DNA from: an uncultured Christensenella sp.
Lineage (GTDB): Bacteria > Bacillota > Clostridia > Christensenellales > Borkfalkiaceae
Assembly: GCA_910586245.1 (NCBI GenBank)
Contig: CAJUFY010000007.1
Coordinates: 21,321 to 85,320, forward strand
DNA length: 64,000 nt
Direction of reading: 5' to 3'
Shown here: positions 8,746 to 17,321 of the stretch, piece after piece
How positions within the stretch are numbered: position 1 is the first letter of the stretch
Layout of the letters: each line of letters opens with the position of its first letter
The notes under the pieces: generated by a model
Told to the model about the DNA's origin: nothing
What the model saw: the letters and a program-made list of their open reading frames with translations, nothing else
The model's database searches: none
Translations under genes and position numbers: made by a program

Positions 8746-9512
8746 ATATGGCGTTTATATTCCGCAAAGCGGAAGTTCGGCAACTTCCCGTCGATATTGT
8801 CGATTCTGTCGAGCGGCACGCCCACCCGCATAATCTGTTCTTCGGCAAGTTTGCATTCGCCGATGCGCTCCGTCCAGTGCGCGTCCGAATTGATTACGAA
8901 CCGAACGCCGGTATCGGAAACCGCCGCAAGTTCCTCATCGGTCAAGTGCGGTTTTTTGGAACTGATTTCAAGGTAAGTTCCGTAATCGCGGCAGCATTTC
9001 GCCACTTCGACCGCATCGGAAAAACACAGATAATTGAGGTGCGTCAAAACGTCGATCGGATGATTCTTGATTGCGTTGATATACGCCTTCGTCGTATATT
9101 CGATCAGCTTTTTCGAGGGTTTGGTATGGAATTTGTTTTTCAGCCAGCTCCCCCAGCCGATTTTGGAATCTTTGCACCGATCGTAGTGAATCACGACGTG
9201 AACACCCGCCAAATAGACGTCGAAATTTTCATAGTCGGATTCATTTAAATCGCAAAGTCCCGAAATGCCGCGGATGTTGCTTTCGATCCCGACCAACGCA
9301 CGCATGCCCGTTTGGGCTTCCGCTTCACGGATTTCTTTGATAAACTGCGGCATTTCCTTTCGGTGAATGCCGAACCAAACGTGCGAAAAGCCGTGCTCCG
9401 TAATAGCGATTTCCCGAAGCCCGACTTCCTTTGCCCGTGTCACGTTTTCGAGGATGGTATTATCCCCGTCCGAATAAACGGTATGCGTATGATAATCAGC
9501 GGTAAGTTTCAT
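8742..9512 (-). CDS. PHP-domain phosphoesterase, YcdX-like
   Basis: 256-residue metal-dependent phosphoesterase. PHP motifs are clear: DYHTHTVYSDG at 6-16 (HxH metal ligands), ITEHGFSH near 38, a Glu in GIESNIRG, HPIDVLTH, and the terminal NSDAHW near 210. The usual substrate class is a small phosphate ester; this one's is not known. A PHP gene often lies between murB and whiA in Clostridia. An RBS (AAGGAAG) precedes the ATG. It is coupled to whiA by a 4-bp overlap. Confidence 0.85.
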   Translation of the reverse strand: MKLTADYHTHTVYSDGDNTILENVTRAKEVGLREIAITEHGFSHVWFGIHRKEMPQFIKEIREAEAQTGMRALVGIESNIRGISGLCDLNESDYENFDVYLAGVHVVIHYDRCKDSKIGWGSWLKNKFHTKPSKKLIEYTTKAYINAIKNHPIDVLTHLNYLCFSDAVEVAKCCRDYGTYLEISSKKPHLTDEELAAVSDTGVRFVINSDAHWTERIGECKLAEEQIMRVGVPLDRIDNIDGKLPNFRFAEYKRHM

Positions 9513-9559
9513 ATGATCTTCCTTATGTATCTTGATTACGCTTGATTTTTCTATTGATA

Positions 9560-10441
9560 TTACGGAATACGCCGAATTTCTTCCCGAAGAAGAATTCCCG
9601 TCTTCCGTTTCACTTCCTCTTTCACAAGGGCAATGAGCGCGGACACTTCGCTTGCGCTTGCACCCTCATTCAGTATGAAATTTGCATGCCCGTTTGATAC
9701 GCGCGCGTTTCCGATCGACACGCCTTTTAATCCGCACCGTTCGATCAATTCGCCCGCAGAACGTCCCGCAGGATTCACGAACGTACATCCCATGCTTCGA
9801 CCGTTGGGCAGATGACTGCGTCTGAGCAAAAACGTTTCCGTTCGACGGTCGATCTGTTCCTGGGCGCAACGATCCCCTCGAAAATACACGCCCGCAATCG
9901 CAACGCCGCGCAAAAACACGCTGTCTTTTTCGGAAAATCCACATTCCTTTTCGGTAAAAATCCGAATTCTTCCCGCTTCCACACCCACGACGCGGGTGAC
10001 CAGATCGGAAAAATGTCCGTCCCGAATTCCGGCATTCATTGCGCAGCCCCCGCCGACCGTCATCGGAATTCCCGCAAACGGTTCAAATCCCCCGAAACCG
10101 CGCTCACGTGCGAATCGAAGCAATGCACCGCCCGTAACGCCTGCGCCCGCATAGATCGAGTCGTCCGCCGAAAAAAGCGCTTTCATGCGGCAGAAACGAA
10201 CGACCGCGCCTTCCCAGTAACCGTCGGCAGGAAGCACGTTCGCTCCCGCGCCCAAAAAACAATAAGAAATATTTTCGGTTTTCAAAAAAGAAAGCAACGC
10301 GGCAAGTTCTTCGACGCACGACGGACAAACCGCAGCAGCTGCGATTCCTCCGCAACCGATCGTCGTATGTTTCGCAAACGGGAAATCCCGTTCGCAAGGA
10401 ATTTGCGGAAACCGTTCCTGCAAGATTGCGCAAAAATCCAT
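9560..10441 (-). CDS. murB: UDP-N-acetylenolpyruvoylglucosamine reductase
   Basis: Second committed step of peptidoglycan precursor synthesis: FAD/NADPH reduction of UDP-GlcNAc-enolpyruvate to UDP-MurNAc. The 293-residue protein has the FAD-binding N-lobe (FLGAGANVLPADG near 62-74), GIPMTVGGGCAMNAGI near 124-139, and the C-terminal lobe with GRSMGCTFVNP. The proton-donor position, Ser in most MurB proteins, is Cys219 here. The terminal Glu-containing ILLREEIR is present. An RBS (CAGGAG) lies 10-12 nt before the ATG. It is 43 bp downstream of the exported-protein gene and probably cotranscribed with it. Confidence 0.92.
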   Translation of the reverse strand: MDFCAILQERFPQIPCERDFPFAKHTTIGCGGIAAAAVCPSCVEELAALLSFLKTENISYCFLGAGANVLPADGYWEGAVVRFCRMKALFSADDSIYAGAGVTGGALLRFARERGFGGFEPFAGIPMTVGGGCAMNAGIRDGHFSDLVTRVVGVEAGRIRIFTEKECGFSEKDSVFLRGVAIAGVYFRGDRCAQEQIDRRTETFLLRRSHLPNGRSMGCTFVNPAGRSAGELIERCGLKGVSIGNARVSNGHANFILNEGASASEVSALIALVKEEVKRKTGILLREEIRRIP

Positions 10442-10484
10442 GATAAAAACACTCCTGTTATTTTAACATACTATTCCGCAAATT

Positions 10485-11399
10485 TCAAACGGTTTTCAGA
10501 AATTTATTCAGATATTTTTCAAAGTCCGCACGATCCAGACTTTGCGTCAGCGCAAGAAGCGCTTCCCTGTCGCTGAAAACGCTCACCGTCTTCGTCCCCT
10601 TTTCCGCATTTACGCGCGTCATTCCGATTTCGGGCAACCACGATTGCACTTCTTCGGACAAAAGCGTTTCTACGAATGCGTTGCAATCCTTTCGTTTTTC
10701 GGCGGATAAAACTGATATATACTGATACAAATCGCAATATTGCGTCGCCGGTTTACTGTATACGGTTGCACCGCGCGACTGGAATCTGCACAGATCCCGC
10801 TGCGTTCCGAATAAATAACGGTACTTCCCGCTCAAAAAGCCGACGTAAGCCGCCGAGGATTCCACGCATTCCCCCGTCACGCCGGCAAGTTTTGCGGCAA
10901 CTTCGGCAAGATTTTGTCCCCCTTTGGAAACCGCCGTTGCGCCCGCTTCCTCAAAGTTTTCCGTTTTGGAAAAGAGATAATACCCTCCGCCGCACCAGGG
11001 ATACGCCAGACAGCCCGAATCCGTTTCTCCTCCCGCAAAGCGGAAAGAAAGCGGCAAGCTTTGCTCCGCAAACGACGAAAGCCCCACGCCGAATGAGAGA
11101 ATATCCGGTTTTTTCCCTTCTTCGAACGCGCTGTTGGCGCCGTCGAGCGTATACCCCGAGATTAAATAATACACTCCGTCGTTTTGCTTTTCCGCTTTTA
11201 GCGCAACACGGCGCAAAAAGGAAGTACGCGATCCTTTCCCGCCTTCGAACGTATCGACGTTCCATATCCGTACGACACGCTTTTCCGTCTGTGCTTTTGC
11301 GGGCGCTTTCGGAAAAAAGACAACCGAAAGCACGACTGCGGCGACGAGGAAAAACGGCAGCGCTTTGAGAGAAAACTTAAAAAATTTCTTAAATTTCAT
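10485..11399 (-). CDS. Exported protein resembling an extracellular solute-binding protein
   Basis: 304 residues with a basic N-terminus and one hydrophobic segment (about 10-30, LPFFLVAAVVLSVVFF) acting as signal peptide or anchor. There is no lipobox Cys. The following sequence (VVRIWNVDTFEGGKGSRT, then a KPDILSFG-type stretch) resembles family 1 solute-binding proteins, but the protein is short and no permease or ATPase is adjacent. It could be a stand-alone binding or sensing protein, or a diverged remnant of a transporter. The ATG at 11399 has GAGGT immediately upstream. Function unknown. Confidence 0.6.
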   Translation of the reverse strand: MKFKKFFKFSLKALPFFLVAAVVLSVVFFPKAPAKAQTEKRVVRIWNVDTFEGGKGSRTSFLRRVALKAEKQNDGVYYLISGYTLDGANSAFEEGKKPDILSFGVGLSSFAEQSLPLSFRFAGGETDSGCLAYPWCGGGYYLFSKTENFEEAGATAVSKGGQNLAEVAAKLAGVTGECVESSAAYVGFLSGKYRYLFGTQRDLCRFQSRGATVYSKPATQYCDLYQYISVLSAEKRKDCNAFVETLLSEEVQSWLPEIGMTRVNAEKGTKTVSVFSDREALLALTQSLDRADFEKYLNKFLKTV

Positions 11400-11446
11400 A
11401 CCTCTATTTTATGCGCATGCAGTTGGCGGCATTCCCGCAAAATCAG

Positions 11447-11472
11447 GACAGGACGCCCGAAAGCGTCCTGTC
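11447..11472. repeat. Perfect inverted repeat in the 11.4-11.6 kb gap
   Basis: 10-bp arms GACAGGACGC/GCGTCCTGTC around a 6-nt loop, followed on the plus strand by GGCG and five T. No plus-strand gene lies upstream, so its role is unclear. Two smaller hairpins follow at about 11518-11531 and 11540-11558. Confidence 0.6.
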
Positions 11473-11600
11473 GGCGTTTTTACGTTCCGACAACGGAAAG
11501 CAAAAACTATATTGAAAAGCGGTTACCCGCTGCATTAGAAAGTGTGCGCGGATCGCACTCTTTTATTCTATTTCCGAAAAAGAAATTATGTTCCGTTTTC

Positions 11601-11640
11601 AAAAAAGAAGAGGGACTTTTGTCCCTCTTCTTTTTCGGTT
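11601..11640 (-). terminator. Terminator of the DUF1540 gene
   Basis: Long perfect stem AGAAGAGGGAC/GTCCCTCTTCT with a 4-nt loop and T-runs on both strands. It directly follows the stop at 11639. Confidence 0.85.
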
Positions 11641-11794
11641 AATTTCTCTTTTGAAAACTGTCGCAGCAGGTGCAGTGTTCGCAGTCGCAGGTGTTGCCTA
11701 CGTGAATGGTGTTCAGTTCGCAGTGCATGCCGTCGCAATTGTACTTGCATTCGGTCACTCCGCACGAAACGCCGCAATTCATTTTTTTACTCAT
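11639..11794 (-). CDS. Small Cys-rich protein, DUF1540 family
   Basis: 51 residues with nine Cys in a spaced pattern (MNCGVSCGVTECKYNC ... C ... CDCEHCTCC). Small proteins of this kind in Clostridia are grouped as DUF1540 and are presumed to bind metal; no function is established. The start at 11794 is fixed by AAAGGAGGGAGCGG. The longer open frame upstream lacks an RBS and overlaps the rplI promoter region. It is monocistronic between its own RBS and a strong terminator. Confidence 0.8.
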   Translation of the reverse strand: MSKKMNCGVSCGVTECKYNCDGMHCELNTIHVGNTCDCEHCTCCDSFQKRN

Positions 11795-11851
11795 TCCGCT
11801 CCCTCCTTTGCTTTCATTATGCTTCATTTTCAGAAAATTATACCAAGACGA

Positions 11852-11880
11852 TTGACAAAACAACTTCTCTCCTGTAAAAT
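11852..11880 (+). promoter_or_regulatory. rplI promoter
   Basis: -35 TTGACA (11852-11857), 17-bp spacer, -10 TAAAAT (11875-11880). Confidence 0.8.
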
Positions 11881-11898
11881 ATGGAAAAGGAGTCAACT

Positions 11899-12342
11899 AT
11901 GAAAGTGATACTGAAAGCAGACGTAAAAGGCAGCGGAAAAAAAGGTGATTTAATCGAAGTATCCGACGGGTACGCGAAAAATTTTTTGATCAAACGCGGA
12001 CTTGCGGAAATCGCAACCGCACAAGGCGTAAACGAAGTCACCCAACGGCGCACCGCGGAAGCCTATCATAAAGCGGAAAACATCAAAGAATTAAAGGCAC
12101 AGGCGCAAAAGCTGGAAGGAACCGAAGTCGCCCTTTCCATCCGAGCGGGCGAAAACGGAAAAGTTTTCGGCTCTGTCACGACGGGACACATCGCCGCCGC
12201 GCTTGCCGAACTCGGCTTCGACGTCGATAAAAAGAAAATCACGGTAAAAGAAGCAATGAAAACGGTTGGCGTTTTCGATGCGGAAGTGCGTTTCATGGAA
12301 GGCGTTACCGCTAAAATTAAAGTAAACATTACAGCGCTTTAA
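11899..12342 (+). CDS. rplI: 50S ribosomal protein L9
   Basis: 147-residue ribosomal protein binding 23S rRNA. The N-terminal domain MKVILKADVKGSGKKGD with GYAKNFLI is diagnostic; then come the long central helix and the C-terminal domain (GKVFGSVTTGHIA). The start at 11899 follows AAAAGGAG by 7 nt; six upstream in-frame codons overlap the RBS and are not used. It is usually next to dnaB/rpsR/yybT; here it stands alone with its own promoter and terminator. Confidence 0.95.
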   Translation: MKVILKADVKGSGKKGDLIEVSDGYAKNFLIKRGLAEIATAQGVNEVTQRRTAEAYHKAENIKELKAQAQKLEGTEVALSIRAGENGKVFGSVTTGHIAAALAELGFDVDKKKITVKEAMKTVGVFDAEVRFMEGVTAKIKVNITAL

Positions 12343-12351
12343 GCGATTCAA

Positions 12352-12386
12352 ATAAAAAAACACCTCGTTTGAGGTGTTTTTTTATT
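12352..12386. terminator. Bidirectional terminator between rplI and the hydrogenase
   Basis: Stem AACACCTC/GAGGTGTT with a 4-nt loop, seven A before and seven T after, so it can serve both convergent genes. Confidence 0.85.
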
Positions 12387-12421
12387 TATTATGTTTAACA
12401 TAGTACTATTCAAAATAAAAA

Positions 12422-13927
12422 TTAGGGCAATTTTATTTCGTATAATTCTTTCTCGGGCAACTTTTTCGTAGAATCGTTCACGAATTTTTTGAGCTCCGCA
12501 GCACCCTTTTCTACGGGAACGTTTACGCCCGCACCTGCAACGCATCCGCCGGGGCACGCCATTCCCTCGATCAGACATCCGTTCTTTTTTCCGAGCTTTG
12601 CGAGCAACAACATCTTCCTGCACTCTTCCAGCCCTTCCGCATGCTCGATCTTCACTTCCACGTCGGGATAATATTCGCGCACGCAAGTTTCGATTGCGGA
12701 GGCAACGCCTCCCGCAACGCCGTACCCTCTGCCCGCAGCGGTCGCGTCGTGAATCGGTTCTTCTTTATCAAAAGTTTTAAAATCGATCCCTTTCGCTTCG
12801 AAAATTGCAGCAAGTTCTTCAAAAGTGATTACGAAATCAACGTCGCTGCGCACGGACTTTCTCATGGCTTCCAATTTTTTCGCCGCACAGGGTCCGATAA
12901 ACACGACGCGGGCATTCGGCCGTTTTTGCTTAATCGTCCGTGCCGTTGCAACCATCGGCGTGAGCGCGTTCGAAATATTATCGATTGTTTCCGGAAACCG
13001 CGTTTTCGCAAGCATGCTCCACGCAGGGCAACAAGACGTCAACAAGAACGGCAGTTTGCCCGTCGCAACTTCCGTGGCATAATGGTGCGCTTCGGTCGAA
13101 GCGCCTACGTCGGCGCCGTGAGCGACCTCGTATACTTCCCGAAATCCGATTTCCTTGAGCGCGGCTTTCACCTTCCAGAGCGTGACGTTCTGCCCGAATT
13201 GACCGATCACCGCGGGCGCAACTTCCGCAACGACCTCGTCGCCCTTCCGAATCGCACGGATGAGTTGGAATATCTGCGACTTATCCGCTATGGCGCCGAA
13301 CGGACAACTTACCATACATTGTCCGCAACCTACGCATTTATCGGGATCGATGTGCGCTCTGCCGAGCGCGTCGCTTTTGATCGCTTTTACGCCGCACGCT
13401 TCGGAGCATGGACGGATTTTATGTGCGATTGCATCGTAAGGACAAGCCGATTTGCATTTGCCGCATTTGATGCATTTTTCCCTATCGATTTCGGCGCGCC
13501 CGTCCGCGCCGACGGAAACAGCGTCTTTGGGACATACCGTCATACAGTAACGCGACACGCATTTGCGGCATTGATCGCTCACTTCGTATACGTTGTCCTC
13601 ACAGCGATCGCACGCCGAAGGAATTACCTGCATCAACGGCGGATCGTAATAATTGTCCGAAATGTTGCTTGCGGAAAGTCCGTTGGTAATGTGCGCAGGT
13701 TTATCCTGCGGATTCAACGACATTCCCATTGCCAACCGCACCCGTTCGGAAGCAATCGCGCGTTCGCGGTAAATGCTTTCGCGATACTGCGGCGTTTCCG
13801 TCGGCGTTATTTTATAGGGAATCGCTTCGATGTCGCTTGCAACGTTTTCCGATTCGAATGCGGCGCGCGCGACTTCCACGAAAACTTTTCTTCTTAACTT
13901 AATAACCGAAGTTTCAAGACCTCGCAT
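12422..13927 (-). CDS. [FeFe] hydrogenase, group B-like, monomeric
   Basis: Iron-only hydrogenase of 501 residues, interconverting protons and H2 with reduced ferredoxin. Three ferredoxin-type 4Fe-4S motifs lie at about 120-133, 152-163 and 198-209. The H-cluster signatures follow: L1 TSCCPAW (297-303), L2 GPCAAKK, and L3 EGMACPGGCVAGAG near 454. The Ala in TSCCPAW, where group A enzymes have Gly, points to group B. It is last in the rex-adhE operon, so probably redox-controlled; it gives the cell a second electron sink beside ethanol. No hydEFG maturases are in the window. RBS GGGAGAG precedes the ATG. Confidence 0.9.
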   Translation of the reverse strand: MRGLETSVIKLRRKVFVEVARAAFESENVASDIEAIPYKITPTETPQYRESIYRERAIASERVRLAMGMSLNPQDKPAHITNGLSASNISDNYYDPPLMQVIPSACDRCEDNVYEVSDQCRKCVSRYCMTVCPKDAVSVGADGRAEIDREKCIKCGKCKSACPYDAIAHKIRPCSEACGVKAIKSDALGRAHIDPDKCVGCGQCMVSCPFGAIADKSQIFQLIRAIRKGDEVVAEVAPAVIGQFGQNVTLWKVKAALKEIGFREVYEVAHGADVGASTEAHHYATEVATGKLPFLLTSCCPAWSMLAKTRFPETIDNISNALTPMVATARTIKQKRPNARVVFIGPCAAKKLEAMRKSVRSDVDFVITFEELAAIFEAKGIDFKTFDKEEPIHDATAAGRGYGVAGGVASAIETCVREYYPDVEVKIEHAEGLEECRKMLLLAKLGKKNGCLIEGMACPGGCVAGAGVNVPVEKGAAELKKFVNDSTKKLPEKELYEIKLP

Positions 13928-13949
13928 ATACTCTCCCGACTTTGAAGAA

Positions 13950-13971
13950 GGGCAAGGATTTTCCTTGCCCT
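13950..13971 (-). repeat. Hairpin between adhE and the hydrogenase gene
   Basis: 10-bp arms AGGGCAAGGA/TCCTTGCCCT with almost no loop and a poor T-tract. It is more likely a processing or mRNA-stability element, or a leaky terminator, than a strong stop. Confidence 0.55.
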
Positions 13972-13984
13972 CTCCGCATATTTT

Positions 13985-16597
13985 TTACTTTCTTCCGTAG
14001 TAAGCGTTGAGATACATTTGTTTGATTTCGCTCATGAGCGGATATCTGGGATTCGCGCCCGTGCATTGATCGTCGAACGCGTCCTCCGTCATAGCGTCGA
14101 GCCGTTCAAGGAACTGTTCTTCGGTTACCTTGTCGCCAAGCGCCTCGCGAATGGTCTTAGGCTGACCGACCGCAGCCTGTAACTCTCTGAGTTTTTTAAC
14201 GAGCGATTCTACGAGCTCGTCGTCGTTTTTCCCCTTTAACCCCACGAACTTCGCCACGTCCGCATAGCGCGCTTTGCACTGCGGATACGCGTACTGCGGG
14301 AAAGTTCCGAGTTTGGTAGGCTGTTCGGAACTGTTAAAGCGGATGACTTCTTCCAGCATCAGCGAGTTTGCCATGCCGTGAGGAATGTGCCAGTAAGAAC
14401 CAAGTTTGTGCGCCATCGAATGGCAGACGCCGAGGAATGCGTTGGCAAACGCCATACCCGCCATGCACGAAGCATTCGCCATGCGTTCGCGGGCTTCGGC
14501 GTCGTGCGCACCCTTTTCGTACGCCGCGGGAAGATATTCGAAAATCAATTTAACCGCTTCTTTGGCAATTCCATTCGTAAAATCGGTCGCCATTACGGAA
14601 GCGATCGCTTCCAGCGCGTGGCTCATCGCATCGATTCCCGAACAGGACGTCAACCCCTTGGGAATATTCATCATCAAATCGGCGTCTACGATCGCAACGT
14701 CGGGCATCAGTTCGTAATCGGCAAGCGGATATTTCGTACCCGTCTTTTCATCGGTAATTACGGCAAACGGCGTGACTTCGGAACCCGTTCCCGCCGTAGT
14801 GGGAATCGCAACGAACGTTGCTTTGTCGCCCATATGCGGGAAAGAATACACGCGCTTGCGGATATCCATGAAGCGCATTGCCATATCCTGGAAGTCCACT
14901 TCGGGATGTTCGTACATCACCCACATGATCTTCGCCGCGTCCATCGGGGAACCGCCGCCGATTGCGATAATCACGTCCGGCGCAAATTCACGCATCTGTT
15001 TTACGCCCTCGTTCGCACACGCCAGCGTGGGATCGGGCGTCACGTTGAAGAAGGTGGAATGCATAATGCCTTCCGCATCCAAAATATCGGTAATTTTTTT
15101 GGTGAATCCGCTCTGATATAAAAAGTTATCGGTCACGATAAACGCTTTTTTCTTATTGTATACCTGTTTCCCAAGTTCTTTTAACGCTACGCCGAGGCAG
15201 CCGCGTTTAAAATACACTTTTTCGGGCGCTCTGAACCACAACATATTTTCCTTCCTTTCCGCAACGGTTTTAATATTGATCAAATGCTTTACGCCAACGT
15301 TCTCCGAAACGGAGTTGCCGCCCCAAGACCCGCAGCCGAGCGTTAAGGAAGGCGCAAATTTAAAGTTGTAAATATCGCCGATTCCGCCCTGCGAAGAAGG
15401 CGTATTGATTACGATTCTGCAAGTTTTCATGACGGAGCGGAAATACGCGATTTTATCCGCCCCTGTTTCCACGTTGATATAGAGCGACGAAGTATGACCC
15501 AGACCGCCGTCTTTGATGAGCCTGTCTGCTTTTGTAACGGCGTCTTCGAACGTTTCGGCGCGATACATTGCGAGAACGGGCGAAAGCTTTTCGTGTGCAA
15601 ATTCTTCGGTAAGTTCTACGGATTTCACTTCGCCGACCAACACTTTACTGCCCGCGGGCGCAGTAAAGCCGGAAAGCTCCGCAATTTTACAAGCAGACTG
15701 CCCTACGATTCTCGCGTTCAGCGCACCGTTGATGATAATCGTTTTTCTTACCATATCCGTTTCTTCCGGGCTCAAAAAATACGCGCCGCGAAGAGCCATC
15801 TCTTTTTTAAACGCTTCGTATACGTCGTTCAATACGATCGTGGACTGTTCGGAAGCGCAGATCATCCCGTTGTCGAACGTTTTGGAATGCAGAATGGAAG
15901 ACGCCGCAAGTTGAATATCCGCCGAAGAATCGATCACCGCGGGCGTATTGCCAGCTCCGACGCCCAGCGCGGGTTTCCCCGATGAATAAGCCGCCCTGAC
16001 CATGCCGGGACCGCCCGTCGCCAGAATCATATCCGCTTCGTGCATGATAAGCCCGGAAAGCGGTACGGTAGGCTGATCGATCCAACCGATAATGTCTTCG
16101 GGCGCGCCTGCCGCAACGGCGGCTTCCAAAACGATCTTTGCCGCTTCGATCGTACTGTTTTTTGCGCGCGGATGCGGCGAAATGATCAAACCGTTTCTCG
16201 TTTTCAAACAAATAAGGCATTTGAAAATTGCCGTCGAGGTGGGATTCGTCGTAGGAATGACCGCCGCAAGCACGCCGATCGGTTCGGCAATCCGCGTAAT
16301 CCCGAAGCTTTCGTCGCGTTCGATTACGCCGCACGTTTTAGTATCTTTATACGCGTTGTAGATATATTCGGACGCGTAATGGTTCTTGATGACTTTGTCT
16401 TCAACAATGCCCATGCCCGTTTCTTCAACCGCCATTTTGGCAAGCGGGATACGCATTTTGTTTGCAGCAAGCGAAGCGCGGTAAAAAATTTCGTCTACCT
16501 GCTCCTGCGTATAGGTAGCGAATTTTGCCTGAGCCGCCCGCACTCTCGCCAGCATTTTTTCCAGCGATTCTTCATCCGTTACGATAAAATCCTTCAT
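13985..16597 (-). CDS. adhE: Bifunctional acetaldehyde-CoA/alcohol dehydrogenase
   Basis: Converts acetyl-CoA to acetaldehyde and then ethanol, reoxidising two NADH. It is 870 residues, the normal AdhE length. The N-terminal aldehyde dehydrogenase half carries the catalytic Cys in NGMICASEQS (about residue 247). The C-terminal iron-dependent alcohol dehydrogenase half carries GGGSPMDAAKIMW, GIDAMSHALEA and the metal-binding HSMAHKLG ... HGMANS region. The start at 16597 is chosen because GGAGGAACACT precedes it; an earlier in-frame ATG would overlap the rex 3' end. It lies directly downstream of rex, its usual repressor. Confidence 0.95.
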   Translation of the reverse strand: MKDFIVTDEESLEKMLARVRAAQAKFATYTQEQVDEIFYRASLAANKMRIPLAKMAVEETGMGIVEDKVIKNHYASEYIYNAYKDTKTCGVIERDESFGITRIAEPIGVLAAVIPTTNPTSTAIFKCLICLKTRNGLIISPHPRAKNSTIEAAKIVLEAAVAAGAPEDIIGWIDQPTVPLSGLIMHEADMILATGGPGMVRAAYSSGKPALGVGAGNTPAVIDSSADIQLAASSILHSKTFDNGMICASEQSTIVLNDVYEAFKKEMALRGAYFLSPEETDMVRKTIIINGALNARIVGQSACKIAELSGFTAPAGSKVLVGEVKSVELTEEFAHEKLSPVLAMYRAETFEDAVTKADRLIKDGGLGHTSSLYINVETGADKIAYFRSVMKTCRIVINTPSSQGGIGDIYNFKFAPSLTLGCGSWGGNSVSENVGVKHLINIKTVAERKENMLWFRAPEKVYFKRGCLGVALKELGKQVYNKKKAFIVTDNFLYQSGFTKKITDILDAEGIMHSTFFNVTPDPTLACANEGVKQMREFAPDVIIAIGGGSPMDAAKIMWVMYEHPEVDFQDMAMRFMDIRKRVYSFPHMGDKATFVAIPTTAGTGSEVTPFAVITDEKTGTKYPLADYELMPDVAIVDADLMMNIPKGLTSCSGIDAMSHALEAIASVMATDFTNGIAKEAVKLIFEYLPAAYEKGAHDAEARERMANASCMAGMAFANAFLGVCHSMAHKLGSYWHIPHGMANSLMLEEVIRFNSSEQPTKLGTFPQYAYPQCKARYADVAKFVGLKGKNDDELVESLVKKLRELQAAVGQPKTIREALGDKVTEEQFLERLDAMTEDAFDDQCTGANPRYPLMSEIKQMYLNAYYGRK

Positions 16598-16647
16598 AGT
16601 GTTCCTCCGATTCTCCTTTCTATATGATAAAAAATTAGAAACTTTTT

Positions 16648-17271
16648 TCAATGCAGTCCGCTGCAGATTTCCGCAAGCGATACGGCAAGATCCTCGTATT
16701 TTACCCTCACGCTTTCCGGCACGCTAAGATAAACGGGCGCAAAATTCAGAACCGCCTGAATCCCTTCGTTTACCAAAATATCGCACGCTTGCTGCGCATA
16801 CGCCCGCGGAACGGTCAATATTCCGACCTTTACCGAATTGCGTTTGATAATTTCGGGAAGCCGCTCCATCGGATAAATCGGTTTTCCGTTGACTGCGCCG
16901 ATTTTCGCAGGGTCGCTGTCAAACGCGGCGATCACGTCGATTCCGTAATTTCGGAATCCCTCGTAAGTCAAAATTGCCCTTCCGAGCCCGCCCGCGCCGA
17001 CGATCACGGCGTTCGTCCAACCGTGATAACCTAAAAATTTTTCGATGTCCGCAATCAAACCTTTCACTTCGAATCCGAAGCGGGGTTTGCCCGGCACGGA
17101 GGATACGATCGCAAGATCCTTCCTGACTCCTACCGCGGAAAGATTCATATCCCGCGCAAGTACGGCGGAAGACACGTACGTCACGTTCTTGCCCGCTTCC
17201 CCTTTCAAATAGCGCAGATACGCGGGAAGCCGCGATAAAGTTGCTTTCGAAACGTTATTTTCCTCGTTCAT
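16648..17271 (-). CDS. rex: Redox-sensing transcriptional repressor Rex
   Basis: NADH-responsive repressor of fermentation genes, about 207 residues. The N-terminal winged helix (SRLPAYLRYL, then VGVRKDLA) is followed by a Rossmann domain with GAGGLGRAI and the C-terminal swapped helix. The ATG at 17271 lies 6 nt from GGAGGGG; the in-frame ATG two codons earlier abuts the Shine-Dalgarno and is less likely. First gene of rex-adhE-hydrogenase. A 9-4-9 palindrome over the predicted transcription start suggests autoregulation of the whole operon. Confidence 0.95.
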   Translation of the reverse strand: MNEENNVSKATLSRLPAYLRYLKGEAGKNVTYVSSAVLARDMNLSAVGVRKDLAIVSSVPGKPRFGFEVKGLIADIEKFLGYHGWTNAVIVGAGGLGRAILTYEGFRNYGIDVIAAFDSDPAKIGAVNGKPIYPMERLPEIIKRNSVKVGILTVPRAYAQQACDILVNEGIQAVLNFAPVYLSVPESVRVKYEDLAVSLAEICSGLH

Positions 17272-17296
17272 ACTCATCCCCTCCGCGCGCTTCTAT

Positions 17297-17318
17297 ATTC
17301 GATAAATTTTTATCGAAT
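17297..17318. promoter_or_regulatory. Candidate Rex operator
   Basis: Palindrome ATTCGATAA-ATTT-TTATCGAAT overlapping the predicted +1 of rex. Its layout (arms ending TAA, 4-bp centre, TTA) matches the Rex site TTGTTAA-N4-TTAACAA, but the outer arm bases differ. Confidence 0.6.
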
Positions 17319-17321
17319 GTT

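Noticed and set aside
10485..11410. Leaderless start for the exported-protein gene at 11399
   Set aside because: TAAAAT lies 6 nt before the ATG, but there is no -35 at 16-18 bp and a GAGGT is present, so it was not counted in the leaderless class.
12641..13897. 418-codon open frame antisense to the hydrogenase
   Set aside because: Arg/Phe/His-rich composition with no domain, no RBS; it mirrors the codon bias of the real gene on the other strand.
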